Assembly: GCA_039619475.1 (NCBI GenBank)
Contig: CM077115.1
Span: 42,036,944 to 42,100,943, forward strand
Source of the DNA: Icerya purchasi
Taxonomy: Eukaryota > Arthropoda > Insecta > Hemiptera > Monophlebidae
Direction: 5' to 3'
DNA: 64,000 nt
Shown here one piece after another: positions 1 to 10,412 of this stretch; the stretch's first letter is position 1; each line of letters starts with the position of its first letter. The notes below the pieces were generated by a model. The model saw nothing but the letters and a program-made list of their open reading frames with translations, was not told where the DNA came from and made no database searches. The position numbers were made by a program, and so were the translations under genes.

Positions 1-973
1 GCGTGTTTCGCCTCTCTTTATGCCGAGCAATATTAAAAATTTAGGCAACACAATTTTGAATTAAATTCGAATAACTTCAGATAACAAGTTCCTGTGATTG
101 TGTTCGTCATTCGTATGAGAACGTTCCCAATACTATTTCATTATTAAAATACACAATACGAAGGTTCATTAAACTTTTTTTAAATATCTATCAAAATCGT
201 TTTAGACTTGCGCGAAGATATTCGATCGAAAATATCAATTCTTATCGGGCAACCCGTCAACTGCAAAATAAAAAATAGTTATAAAAAATAGCTAAAAAAG
301 AAAAGAAAAGAAAAGAAAAAAGTTGAATCCAGCATTATGTTTATGCCCCGTATGTTAAGTTAAAGAAAACTACACTATTATTAACATTTAAATAATACAA
401 AATTCAAAACAAAGAAATTGATTTTTCGCGCTCTTTTAAATTGTCTCCATCTTCGAAAATGTCGTTAAGGAAATGAAACACGGGTTTGTTCCCGATAAGT
501 AGCGATCTCTCTACACATGCCCGAAAAAGAAAAAAAAAAAAACATATTTTTTTCAAAACTTTTTCGAGCTTCAGGCGTCCCTGGAGCCTAAATATGTATA
601 GTTTGTAAGCTCGGCTATAGTTATCCTATAAAGAGGTCCTTTATCCATCTGTTTGAGATAATACGTTTTGGTTCTCTCAACCTTTTTATTCGGGCTCTAT
701 TGCTTATGAGAATATCTTCTTTTTTTTTTCTTTTTTTTTTTGATGTTTTTAGTTCTAAACGGTGGGAGGGGAATAATTTTTTAACTTTATGAAAGAGCTT
801 CTTCATTTTGTTTTATATTTTGAATTTTACTTTTAAATCCGGTAATGAGTTATGAATTTTTAAGTAGTTTCTGAGGTCGTTTTAAATTCCATAATATTCT
901 TGACGGTTTTTTGCTGCCTAGAGTAGCCGGTTAGCTTGAAAAGTTACAGATTGTCGTTAAAGAGAGAATTTTA

Positions 974-1075
974 ATTGTAATTTATGATCCAAATTTGAAG
1001 TTTATAGGTCAAACACTGTTCGTGAGTTATTGATTTTTATTTGATATTTTTGTCGCCTTTGAACCATCTCATTAG
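974..1075 (+). repeat. Dispersed ~100-bp repeat, copy 1
   Basis: This segment is clearly similar by eye to 2651-2750 in the same orientation. Shared blocks include CCAAATTTGAAGTTTATA and TTATTGATTTTTATTTGATA, with an ACCATCT block near the 3' end. The similarity ends on both sides, so this is a short interspersed remnant rather than a tandem duplication. Element class is unknown. Confidence 0.6.
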
Positions 1076-2650
1076 TTTTCGCAATCCTAAACATATCGCC
1101 TTCAAGATTAATATATATATTTTATTGAAAATATATTATTCGAGTTATTGTTTTTTACTGTTTTCTGTGCAGTTTCATTCAGTTTTAAGAGTAAATCTTG
1201 AAGTCAGTATTGTTTAAAAAAAAAAAAAACATTTTATTTCGCAATTTTTGTAGTGTAAATATTTTTAAAGGTAATGCGGGTGTACAAAAACCTAAAATGT
1301 TGCAACTTTTTGTAACGTATAAATTATTGCTTTAAAATGTATAATATTCTAATTCCCCGTCAGTGATATAAGTTGGTAAATGTCGCTTTGGGAGTTACAA
1401 ATTAACTTGAAATTTTCATATGACAAATGCCATTATCGCCCATTTTACTATAAAATTTTGGGTATTCATATTTTTCCTATATTCTAATGATAGTTACTTT
1501 TTCGGTTAATTTTTGTCCAATTACGTTAAGCAAAAGTATCTCTTCTAAAAGGGGACTTCTTTTTTTTTGTAACGTTCATACTTTAACGGCTACTCAAGTC
1601 AGTACTCACCGGTACTTGGCGATTATGCTTATATGGAGCCACCACCGATCGGAAAAATTACTAAGAAACGAACGATTTCAATGATGTCAGCCTACAAATT
1701 TTATGCGCAATAACGTTTCCGTCCGTGATGAGCTTGTTAATATGGGGTGTTTCACTTTTCTTTATTCGAATCCATATTTATCGCCCATTGATAATTAAAA
1801 TTCTTTATATGATTAAAAATTTTTTTTTTCCAATTTATGGTAACTGATAATATTTTATATCATTCGTATATTACTAAAAAGTATCTCCGAGAGAACGGAT
1901 TTTTTTAATTTCAATGATCAATACTGGAACGTGTACACTTTTACACCGTGTTGGTACACTTTTGAGTGAACAAAGAATCATTAAAATCGGTCCATGTGGG
2001 CATAAGTTACGCGCGAACTAACATAAAAAATCGTAAAAAAGACATGTTCGTCTGAGAATTCGGCGGGCAAATGGCGTAATCCGGAAAAAATGCTCTGTAT
2101 CTAGTCAGAGCACAAGGTGCGCAACATTAGAATGCATACAACGAATATTCAGCGACTTAGGAGAACACCTTTGTCTATACCGAATGATAGGCACTCAAAT
2201 GTTGAACGCGAGATAGTCTATCCGCGAAATCGCATCGCAAGCTAGCGCCATCTGATTTAGCAGGGACTCCAAAAAAAAAAAAAAAAAAAATCAGCTGCAA
2301 AAACGTTCGATAAGAACAGCTGGTGATAGATGCTGTGGATTTAATCACTATCGCCTGTCAACTCCTTCGTTAATTTTGGCATACCCATGTATACGCAAAG
2401 GCATGCATGTATGACATCATAGAAGAACACCGATGCAATTTTCGTAGTACCGTTTTTATTCTTCGTAATAATGTACATACATGTAATTAAAAAGCGATGT
2501 ACGTATGAGATAACTGAAAGTCGATAATGTAAATTAATGAAAGTCGATAAATTAATAAAAAAATAAAGGGATTAATTCGATTTTGAATAAAAGCTAATGG
2601 AACATTGCTGCTAATAATCTTTTAATGTAATTACTGATGAATTTAAAATA

Positions 2651-2750
2651 ATTGTAATTTATGTTCCAAATTTGAAGTTTATAAGTCAATCCGTTCGTGA
2701 ATTATTGATTTTTATTTGATATTTTTGTCATTTGTGTACCATCTTATAAG
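2651..2750 (+). repeat. Dispersed ~100-bp repeat, copy 2
   Basis: Partner of the copy at 974-1075, same orientation, about 1.7 kb away, with scattered substitutions and a small gap near the GTTCGTGA block. No terminal inverted repeats or target duplications were visible around either copy. Confidence 0.6.
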
Positions 2751-3128
2751 GATTCCGGTACATTATATTATATGTATACGGAATCCTAATAATATACTTT
2801 AGAGCTAATAATACATTATTTAATAAATATCAATCAATATAACAAATTATACAATAACCGTGATAACTGCGAAAAATTCGATTCACGCGATTCACATAAA
2901 AATACGTGAAATGAGCAAAATAGGTTAAGTAACGGACGAACGAATAAACACTTACAGATGCGATTCATTTTTTGAGCATATGTTTTTTTTTTTTTTATAG
3001 TAAAATGGAAATACGCGACGGTTTTTAAACATAAAATGACCAAAATTTGCATACAATAACAATAGCAATACGATGTTTAAGAAATATAAAAACAACTATG
3101 ATTCATATGAGATTTGGTCACTAATAAT

Positions 3129-3180
3129 GTGTATATATATATATACATATATATATATATTTATTTATTTATATATATAG
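3129..3180. repeat. (TA)n-rich microsatellite
   Basis: Interrupted TA dinucleotide repeat directly preceding a SINE. A further TA tract follows the SINE tail at 3501-3510, so the SINE appears to sit inside a TA-rich run that also borders the ~380-bp repeat at 3511. Confidence 0.85.
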
Positions 3181-3500
3181 GTAGCGCGGTAGCCTAGTGG
3201 TTAAGGTACTTGGTTACCAAACTAGAGGTGTTGTTATCGATACTTGATTCTTTCCGGATCCGAATCGCTCTCAGGTTTACCCAGCCTGAAATAATTTAGT
3301 ACCAGAGAAATCTGGGAAAGTAAAGGCGGATCCCAAGTAGAAAGGAACTGGCCACCCTACTCTCGTTAGTGCCGTTGGGTTAAGTTCATTGTGAACCTTA
3401 ACTCCACAATCCCCCACGCTCTGTCAAGGGTATGGGACTTACTTTACTTTACTTTACTTTACTTTACTTTACTTTACTTTACTTTACTTTACTTTACTTT
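3181..3500 (+). mobile_element. tRNA-derived SINE, copy 1, with (ACTTT)n tail
   Basis: The head resembles a tRNA: the RNA polymerase III A-box match TAGCCTAGTGG lies at 3190-3200. It is followed by GGTTAAGG and an anticodon-arm-like segment with TACCAAACTAGAGG. The B-box region is decayed compared with the copies at 14535 and 61051. The body contains the shared blocks ACCAGAGAAATCTGGGAAAG, GGCGGATCCCAAGTAGAAAG and GTCAAGGGTATGGGACTT. It ends in twelve perfect ACTTT units at 3441-3500. Sharing head, body and tail with three other loci in the window makes a SINE the straightforward reading; no family name could be assigned. Confidence 0.85.
3441..3500 (+). repeat. (ACTTT)12 SINE tail
   Basis: Twelve uninterrupted ACTTT pentamers form the 3' tail of the SINE. 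The other copies end in the same GGGACTT(ACTTT) motif with fewer units, so the tail is part of the element rather than an independent microsatellite. Confidence 0.95.
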
Positions 3501-3510
3501 ATATATATAT

Positions 3511-3891
3511 TAATTATAACGTAATTCTTAGGCTACCCGCCATTAGAAAAAATGTCCCGATTTAATATAAAGCAAAATGTCTCAAAAAATGCCCCAATTT
3601 TATGTAACGTTTGTTATATTTTATAGGATATTTGTTATTGTTATTTAAAAAATGTCACAATTTTATGTAAGGAAATATGTAACGAAAAAATGTCTTCATT
3701 TTATATAATGAAAGTTAAATGTTAGGATAGGATTTTTGTGGTTATGTTATTTTCCTTTTTGTGTTGATGCCAGGAAGAATTACGTTGTAAATTTTGATCA
3801 TTTTATACAAAGTGTAGAAGAGAAAGAGACAGAAATGAAAGCAAGAGTGGTCAAGGGGCGCAGCCCCTTGCGAGGCCAAAATGGCCGAGTT
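3511..3891 (+). repeat. Unclassified ~380-bp interspersed repeat, copy 1
   Basis: Full-length copy, closely matching 38278-38659 along its whole length. It starts with a TAACGTAATTCTTAGGCTACC block, carries an inverted partner AAGAATTACGTTGTAAA near 3777-3793, and ends with two short GC hairpins, GGGGCGCAGCCCC and GGCCAAAATGGCC. Both ends are flanked by TA-rich sequence. The open frames inside it recur only because the repeat recurs; I see no protein motif. Element class is unknown; a MITE-like or other non-autonomous DNA element is possible. Confidence 0.85.
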
Positions 3892-4611
3892 ATATTAATA
3901 TATACATGTATCTGTATAATATTAATATATAAAATAATTTGCTCTACGTATAAAAAAATGTATGTATACAGGACAAGAAAAACACATTTCCATTAATAAA
4001 TGTAAATACATCACCAACAACAATATTCTAATAATTAATAACCCTTTATTTAAAAAAAATACGAATGCATGTTATTATGTATTTTTCATTATCGACCATT
4101 ATTTACGGTTCTTGGGTAGATATAATTTCAATTATTACGACGAATATGTAGCACGCTGTATCAGACATCTTGGTATTTTAATCTAAATTATATATATATA
4201 TATATATATATATTTACTGCTGGTTTATTTACTACTTGCAATTTACACGGTAGTCCAGCAAACAGCCAAAAAGAGAAGTGCCTGTGTGTTGGCTTGTTCG
4301 AATGTGCTCATATTTCACATGGATGTCGGAATAGAAAGACGTACACGCGATCGTTTGACTTAAATACAGATGACGAAGATGGTTACAACGTAATTCGAAA
4401 TAGCAAATGCAAATTCGATGAACGTACTAACAAAAAGTATAATTTACATTTAATATTTTTTTCAGTAACAAAAGAGAATTTTGCATTTTATCAATATCAT
4501 CCGTTTTATCGTTTAATAGCATCATTTTTTTTTTCTTTTTCTTTTTTCGGCCGCTATAAAAATGATAAAAATTATTAAGCGATAATACCAAACGAAAATA
4601 TTATCATTATC

Positions 4612-4642
<31 letters not shown>

Positions 4643-4853
4643 GAGATTATCGACGGATGGAGTTGTAAGCGCGATCATCGAGAGGCTATATTATTTTCAT
4701 GTGCTGTAAGAATTCAATAAAAACAAAAAAGAAAAAAAATATACATTTGTTCTTTTTTTTTTAACGCATTTGTTTCATTGATTTTCAAAATAATACGCGG
4801 AGATAAGATAACTGAAATATTAGTATGAAATGGATAAATAGGAAAGAAAGGAC
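3892..4853. other. 5' flank of the secreted-protein gene
   Basis: The block holds a TA microsatellite at 4188-4213, a T-rich tract near 4528-4547 and ATT repeats near 4611-4640. No convincing TATA box at the usual spacing or initiator could be fixed for the gene starting at 4854. The 94-residue open frame at 4294-4578 has no recognisable features and is not called. Confidence 0.5.
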
Positions 4854-5620
4854 ATGAATTACCTTCGGTTATTACTACTATTATGGCTTTTCGCAGTGGT
4901 TTACGCTGGTGAAGACATCATCGTAAGTACACTCTATCATCCGTACGCTTATTTTATATTCTCGCCTAAATATAACTAGAAATTCGGGCATAATAATCTT
5001 ATCACAGCACGCACGTTTTCAATTCTGTGTCAAGTTGCACAAAAAGCTCTGTGTACTTATTCGTCGCGTTAACACCGCGATTTTCTGAAAACGGGGCCAG
5101 TTCTAGTCGGTAATTTGAACTTTTAATCTGATAATAGGCGAAAAATGAAACGGCCACTATAGGGCCGGCCGCCAAGACGGAGGAAAATGTCGCATCTGCA
5201 ACGAACATCGGTAACGTAGCAACGACAAAAAGTGACGTACCGACGCTGCTAGTCGAATCCGGATCCGTCAACAACGCTACTGGAAATGCACCGATCCTGG
5301 CTGAAGCCGCGGTCGCAGGTAATAGGACATTCACACTGCCACCATATCCGCGGTCAACGGTTACAGACGCCTGGGGCTACCCGAGGAATTTCACGCTGGA
5401 GCAATTAATCATATCAAATGCGAAAGCGGCCGGTGAAGTAAGACCGTCGTTCATGATCGACCAAATACATCATATTCAGCAGCAGATGTTAGATGTTCAG
5501 CAACTGATGAATTTAACGTTGACGACGAAACCGTCTTGGCGACTAGGACGAACCGCGTTTAATTTAAGACATTTAAGTAAAGTTCGTCGCAGAATGACGA
5601 AGCACAAGAAGAAACAATAA
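4854..5620 (+). CDS. Secreted, N-glycosylated, Cys-free 183-aa protein (two exons), family not recognised
   Basis: Exon 1 (4854-4922) encodes 23 residues: Met, a short polar start, then a leucine-rich core (LLLLLWLFAVV) ending in YAG, a typical signal peptide with cleavage likely near residue 18-19. It stops exactly at a strong donor (GTAAGT). Exon 2 (5138-5620) follows an acceptor ATAATAG, in phase 0. The TAG at 5135-5137 is in frame, so exon 2 cannot start earlier. The joined protein has 183 residues and no cysteine. Residues 24-90 are rich in Ala, Thr, Asn and Val. N-glycosylation sequons sit at N26, N69, N85, N107 and N148. A Pro/Tyr segment (91-106) precedes a Gln/Met-rich, probably helical stretch (132-148). 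The C terminus (171-183) is strongly basic. The coding sequence is visibly more GC-rich than its flanks. No conserved domain was recognised. Role is unknown beyond likely secretion; a short-peptide precursor or extracellular matrix protein is possible but unproven. Confidence 0.78.
4923..5137 (+). other. Intron of the secreted-protein gene (215 nt, phase 0)
   Basis: GTAAGT donor at 4923 and TAG acceptor ending at 5137, with TTTTAAT shortly upstream of the acceptor as a possible branch region. It separates the signal-peptide exon from the mature-protein exon exactly between codons. The antisense open frame at 5002-5334 is a shadow crossing this intron and exon 2. Confidence 0.75.
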
Positions 5621-5621
5621 A
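5616..5621 (+). promoter_or_regulatory. AATAAA polyadenylation signal overlapping the stop codon
   Basis: The hexamer AATAAA at 5616-5621 contains the TAA stop codon (5618-5620) of the secreted-protein gene. If used, it would give a very short 3' UTR. AT-rich sequence downstream offers alternatives, so its use is inference. Confidence 0.45.
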
Positions 5622-8600
5622 AACGTCTACTATTATTATATCGCTTCACCTGAAATTCACGTGTCACCACAATTTTAAGAACTATTCGCAATTTTTCTTC
5701 GTTTTTCGCTAATTAAAATTTCTTCTAAGGTGCGCCTCAAATTTCATTCCAATATGTTCTATAAACACGGAAGGGAAACTTCAATATTCTATCGTTTTTT
5801 TTTCCTTCTCAGGTTCCAAAAGACTTGATCATCATTATCTCGAGGAAATTAAAAAAGAGATTATAAAAAATGAGAATAACTTAAACAGCTAGACTTCTGA
5901 TTGTAGTTCTTTTCTTGCTAACCAGAAAAAAAAAAAAAAAAAAAAAAACAAGGAAAAACCGGTTGGTTTTTTACATTTTTTTCAATTTTTGTAATATAAT
6001 CGAAATTGCTTTCCCCATCTGTCATGAAAATAACTTCTTTCCAGAGAGACACATGTGTTACAATTGCAATTGCAGCAACGTTAAAAATTCATCCAAAAAA
6101 TATTAAATTTAAAACATATAATATAAAACCCAAATATAACAAAAATTAGCATGAAGGCTATTTTTATTCACTTCCACGTCAGTTTTTTTCATGCGAAATA
6201 ATTTTTTTTGTATTTAATCCATTATCTTCCCCGTGATCTCTTTTTTTCTTTATTGACAGAAATGTCTGATAAAAAAAAATTAATAATAACAATAATAAAA
6301 CGAAAAATTATACCAAAAATCAAGTAACGAAGACATTTCTACGTTTTCTTTTTATTTTATTTCGAAACAAAACAAAATAAGCATAATATTATATGTATAT
6401 ACTTACTCTCGTATGAAAAAAAAAAAAAAGAAAAAGAAAAAAAAGTAGCTGTCTAATATATTTTGTTATACATGTATGTTTAAAAATAAATTTCTTTAAT
6501 AAGTTGTTTTCTCAACAGTTAAGACTTCTGCGATGGCAAATTATTGGATTCTCGGTGTTGGTTTTTTTCTTCTTTTTCATTAACAATAGGAATCGAATCG
6601 GAAGATCCATGAAAACGAATTATAACAATGTAGAGTAACAGTAATTTTTCTTCTCATTATCCTGCGAGAGTGAATTATAGGTGTCAGAGTGTCTGGTTGA
6701 ATATCAAAATCAAAGATTTAATTTCCGTAAAAGAACAAATAAAATGAAAAAAAAAAGTTAAAGCAAAATCCCCGATTTGGAAGAATATACCGAAAAAGCG
6801 TCCATTTTCGTATAAATCATTCGAATTCTAAAATTTTTTTGAGAATTAAGTAGTCGAGAACACGTTTTTATGTATCGTGATTTATCATTTTTCCGTAAAC
6901 CGAAAGGAGGAAACAGTTATATTAACAACAGCGATTTACAGTAAAATTATGGGGCAAATTTATTGTTTTCTATTTTTTTGGTCGCAAAAAATTTCACAAA
7001 ATCTCAATAATAATTTTAGCAATTTTCAAATCGATACGTACGAATTTGATCAGATCTCGTTAACTACATTAATAAAATCTCGTCTTATAATAATAATCCG
7101 TTAATTGCGAACTGTCGAATGTTACAAATATGCGAAACACGTCACAAACGCAATTAATTATATAAGTAAATAAACTATTGCCGATTACATAAAGAGCCAG
7201 AAGGAGCATGTTTATGCTTTTCGATATGGATAGAATGAAAAATCCAAATAATCATAAAAAAAAAGAAAACCCTAACATTAAGAATTAAAATAATTAATCA
7301 AAAAATGCCGTCAATCGCGGAAAGTTATTAAATAAATTTAAAGAAAAGTTAATAGAGATACAATTAGTAGACAATAATCCGGTATTTAATATTTAATTAC
7401 AACTCATTCGCCTACTTATTTATTTAATTCATGTTATCATTATCATTATCAACATTAATTTATGCATATGATATATGTACATATATATATATATATATGT
7501 ATATATATTGAATGCCAACTTTATATTAATTAGCGACTTATTTTAATATCAACGCATATTTTTTTTTAATGAAAACATTTACGTTTTAATTTATGCCATG
7601 ATAATGCGGTCCTTGTGACACCCTATTATAGTCAACGATAGTTTATTTATCGAAAACTAATTGTGTTTGAAAATCATTTTATTTCTTCATCTAAATCACA
7701 AATCGCTACCGCTATTGTAACGAATTTGTGATGGAACAACACAGTACCCCTAATTCGGACGTTACAAAATTGTGATGATAAAACTTTGTATACACCCTAA
7801 CAACACGATAACAACGTTAAAAGAGTATTTCTTCTTTTTCATAGATCTTTACAGCGTTTTTAGTGCAATATTAAGTTATTGCTTATAAATAATTTAGCCG
7901 TACTTGCAGATAATTTTACATTTCATTAAAATTCATCTAACAAAAACATAATAAAAAAATTAATAATATTAGTTTCCATTATGTATTACTTATAAATTAC
8001 AGAAAAATGCAAAATTATGCGTCGCTTTTTCCACGATGAAAAAAACACAAGTCATACAAAATTTCACTTGTCTAAAAAGAGAAAACATTCCATATTAAAA
8101 TTTAAAGATTCTATAATACCAATTACATATTTACGTATTATACATTTTATGCTCGGAAACCCAATTTTGGCGGCCCCGTTTTTAAACTATAGCAATTAAG
8201 TGAAAAAAAAAAGAAAAAAAATTAGAGGTTGGCCTGAAAAAGTTATCTAAATTAAACATTAAAATGAAACGAATTAAAATCGTTATTATTAACGAGACTA
8301 GGCTCTAAAGAGCTTAACAAAAATATAGAGAAATAGTTTTATAACTAATTTACCGAACTATTCTTAACGAAATTTCAAAAAGAAGAAAAACCCGATAAAA
8401 CAATAAACGAAATAGATTATGCAAACGACGCGCAGGATAAATACCTAAAAAAGCGTCAATTCTTCTAAGAACACTCATTTCCTATTATGTTCACAAAGCC
8501 GACGGTAGAACAACAATGATTAATATTATCTTTTCATTTACATAACCGCATTATTATCACGCTGCGTTCTATGTACAGCATACGTAACAATTTTAAGTAG

Positions 8601-10156
8601 ATCATTAATTAATTTTTAATTGGATATTAACAAACGGCGGAAACGTAAGTAGCTTTTTCCTCATTTTTTGGGAAGGAAGCAACTCCACCGACAGACGGAA
8701 TGAATGGGGAAAAAAAACGTTTAAACAAGTTTATCAGTAAGTGTTCAGATTTTATCCGTTTACGGAATTAATTATAAAAAGTTCAGAAATAAAGTCACAA
8801 AAACAGAGGTTTTTGAGCTCACCGTTGCAAATTAATAAAAAAACACAACTGTCCTACGGATTAGCGGGAACAATCAATTATTTTAAATAGACTGTGATCA
8901 CAAAAATTGTATATCGTTAATAATAATAATATTCCGCGAAGGATTAACGTTCATGCAAAAGAGATTTAGCGGACCGATACGTTAACATGGTTTATTATAT
9001 TACGCGTGAAACTTGTCTAAATTTTGCCCGGATAATTAACAATGTGCCTACGACAATGATTCTCTTTACAAAAGCGCCAGTTAGTAGTTTTAAACAATTC
9101 CGAAACAAGTTTTTTGCCGACTAAATAAATGCAAAGTTTGTGAAATTAGCGCGGAAACCTGACTTCTCAAATGTAAAGATAATGACCGAGTATTTTTTCC
9201 GTAAATTTTTACGTTACGAATGAGCATAAATAATTCGTAATAGGCGCCATTTCCACGCTTACGATCGTATTGGTAATAGTGTTTTACCGGTGTTGAATTG
9301 AAAACTATATTATGCGATATGGGTTGAATACCTAGCAAAAAATGAAGAAAGAAAAAGAAGACGGCAGAAAATATAATTGGGCGAAATAGAAATATATGAT
9401 TTAATGATATGTAAAGTGAATGACGACACAGAATAAATATGAGAGAATAATAGCAACCTAAAAGCCAATTTTATTAAAAGTAAACAAGTTGAATGATTGA
9501 ATTCGGAGCACTAAATACGAATATTTTTGGGTTTGATACAGATAACCGTTGAAAATCTTGCAGTAGCCTAAAATATGTTTTCTCGCCAGACAACTCTAGG
9601 ATTCGGACTACTGAAAGAAACTATATAAAATGAAATAAAGTAATATTTAAGAGTAAAAAAAAAAAAGAAAGAAAGAAAAGAAAAAAAGAAACTAACAGAA
9701 CGTGTTCTACGAAGTTTATTAATGGAAGGTGCGATAAAATTTATACACGCCGGTTCCAAATGATATTTTTTTTTTTGCAAATGTATCAACCCGGAATTTC
9801 AGCTTGTATTACTTAAAAATTCTCTTTTCTTATTTCAGCCAAAATTTTATAATCTCTCGGTGGAAACCAAAATTTCCGGCCAATTCAGAAGAACTAAAAA
9901 CTTCATCCAAAACTTTAATATTAGAAAGTAAAATTGTATTTCAAATATTTTTTTTTTTTTCTTTTGAAAGCACCTTAATATGAAAATCATTTGGCGATGC
10001 AACATCTCGCAAACGCTCCTATATCAACTTGCTTTGGAAGATTTAAACCGAATACTTATTACTGCAGTATGCATCGCAAAGCACTTGAAGGTACAAATAT
10101 GAAGGAACAACCTAGACAAACTCGTATTTGTCAATTTTTGTCCTCTTAAATAAATG
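5621..10156. other. AT-rich intergenic block, no gene seen
   Basis: The block has long A and T tracts (near 5926-5948 and 6417-6444) and a TA microsatellite at about 7478-7498. No exon pair with consistent splice sites, no family motif and no element termini were found. The open frames are short and low in complexity. Confidence 0.55.
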
Positions 10157-10412
10157 ATAGTCGTCGCGATAACCTAGTTGCTAGAGTGCTTGATTTGGCC
10201 TGATTACATCACTGGCAGACATCCTCTCAAATACTCCTGCTGGTCCCGCTGTGATCAGGCGTATGACTTTCGTTCAGTCTGCCTGGCTGACTGGGGTCTG
10301 ATTTAAAACTCGGGACCCATGTGTACTGAACCTAGGTAGTTACAAGCAGTGCGTGGAGTATGCCTCTCTCTTTAAAAAAAATAAAATAAAATAAAATAAA
10401 TAAATAAATAAC
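10157..10412 (+). mobile_element. Second SINE type with (AAAAT)/(AAAT)n tail
   Basis: The head GATAACCTAGTTGCTAGAGTG resembles a tRNA A-box region (AGCnnAGTnGGTTAGAGTGC type). A body rich in C and G compared with its surroundings follows, with TGCCTCTCTCTTTAAAAA before a simple tail of AAAAT then AAAT units (about 10373-10411). The body shares no blocks with the ACTTT-tailed SINE, so this is a separate family. Only one clear copy lies in the window, so the SINE assignment rests on the head and tail. Confidence 0.6.

Larger units (their letters stand above)
1..3128. other. AT-rich intergenic block
   Basis: No gene could be supported. The block holds A/T homopolymer tracts (for example around 528-542, 1217-1229 and 2271-2290) and a diverged direct repeat described separately. 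Short open frames here are not supported by splice signals, codon bias or family motifs. The segment around 2040-2260 is richer in CpG than its surroundings, but I could not read an exon in it. Confidence 0.6.

Noticed and set aside
5002..5334. 110-codon minus-strand frame over the secreted-protein gene
   Set aside because: It is antisense to exon 2 and the intron of the better-supported + strand gene, with no signal or domain of its own.
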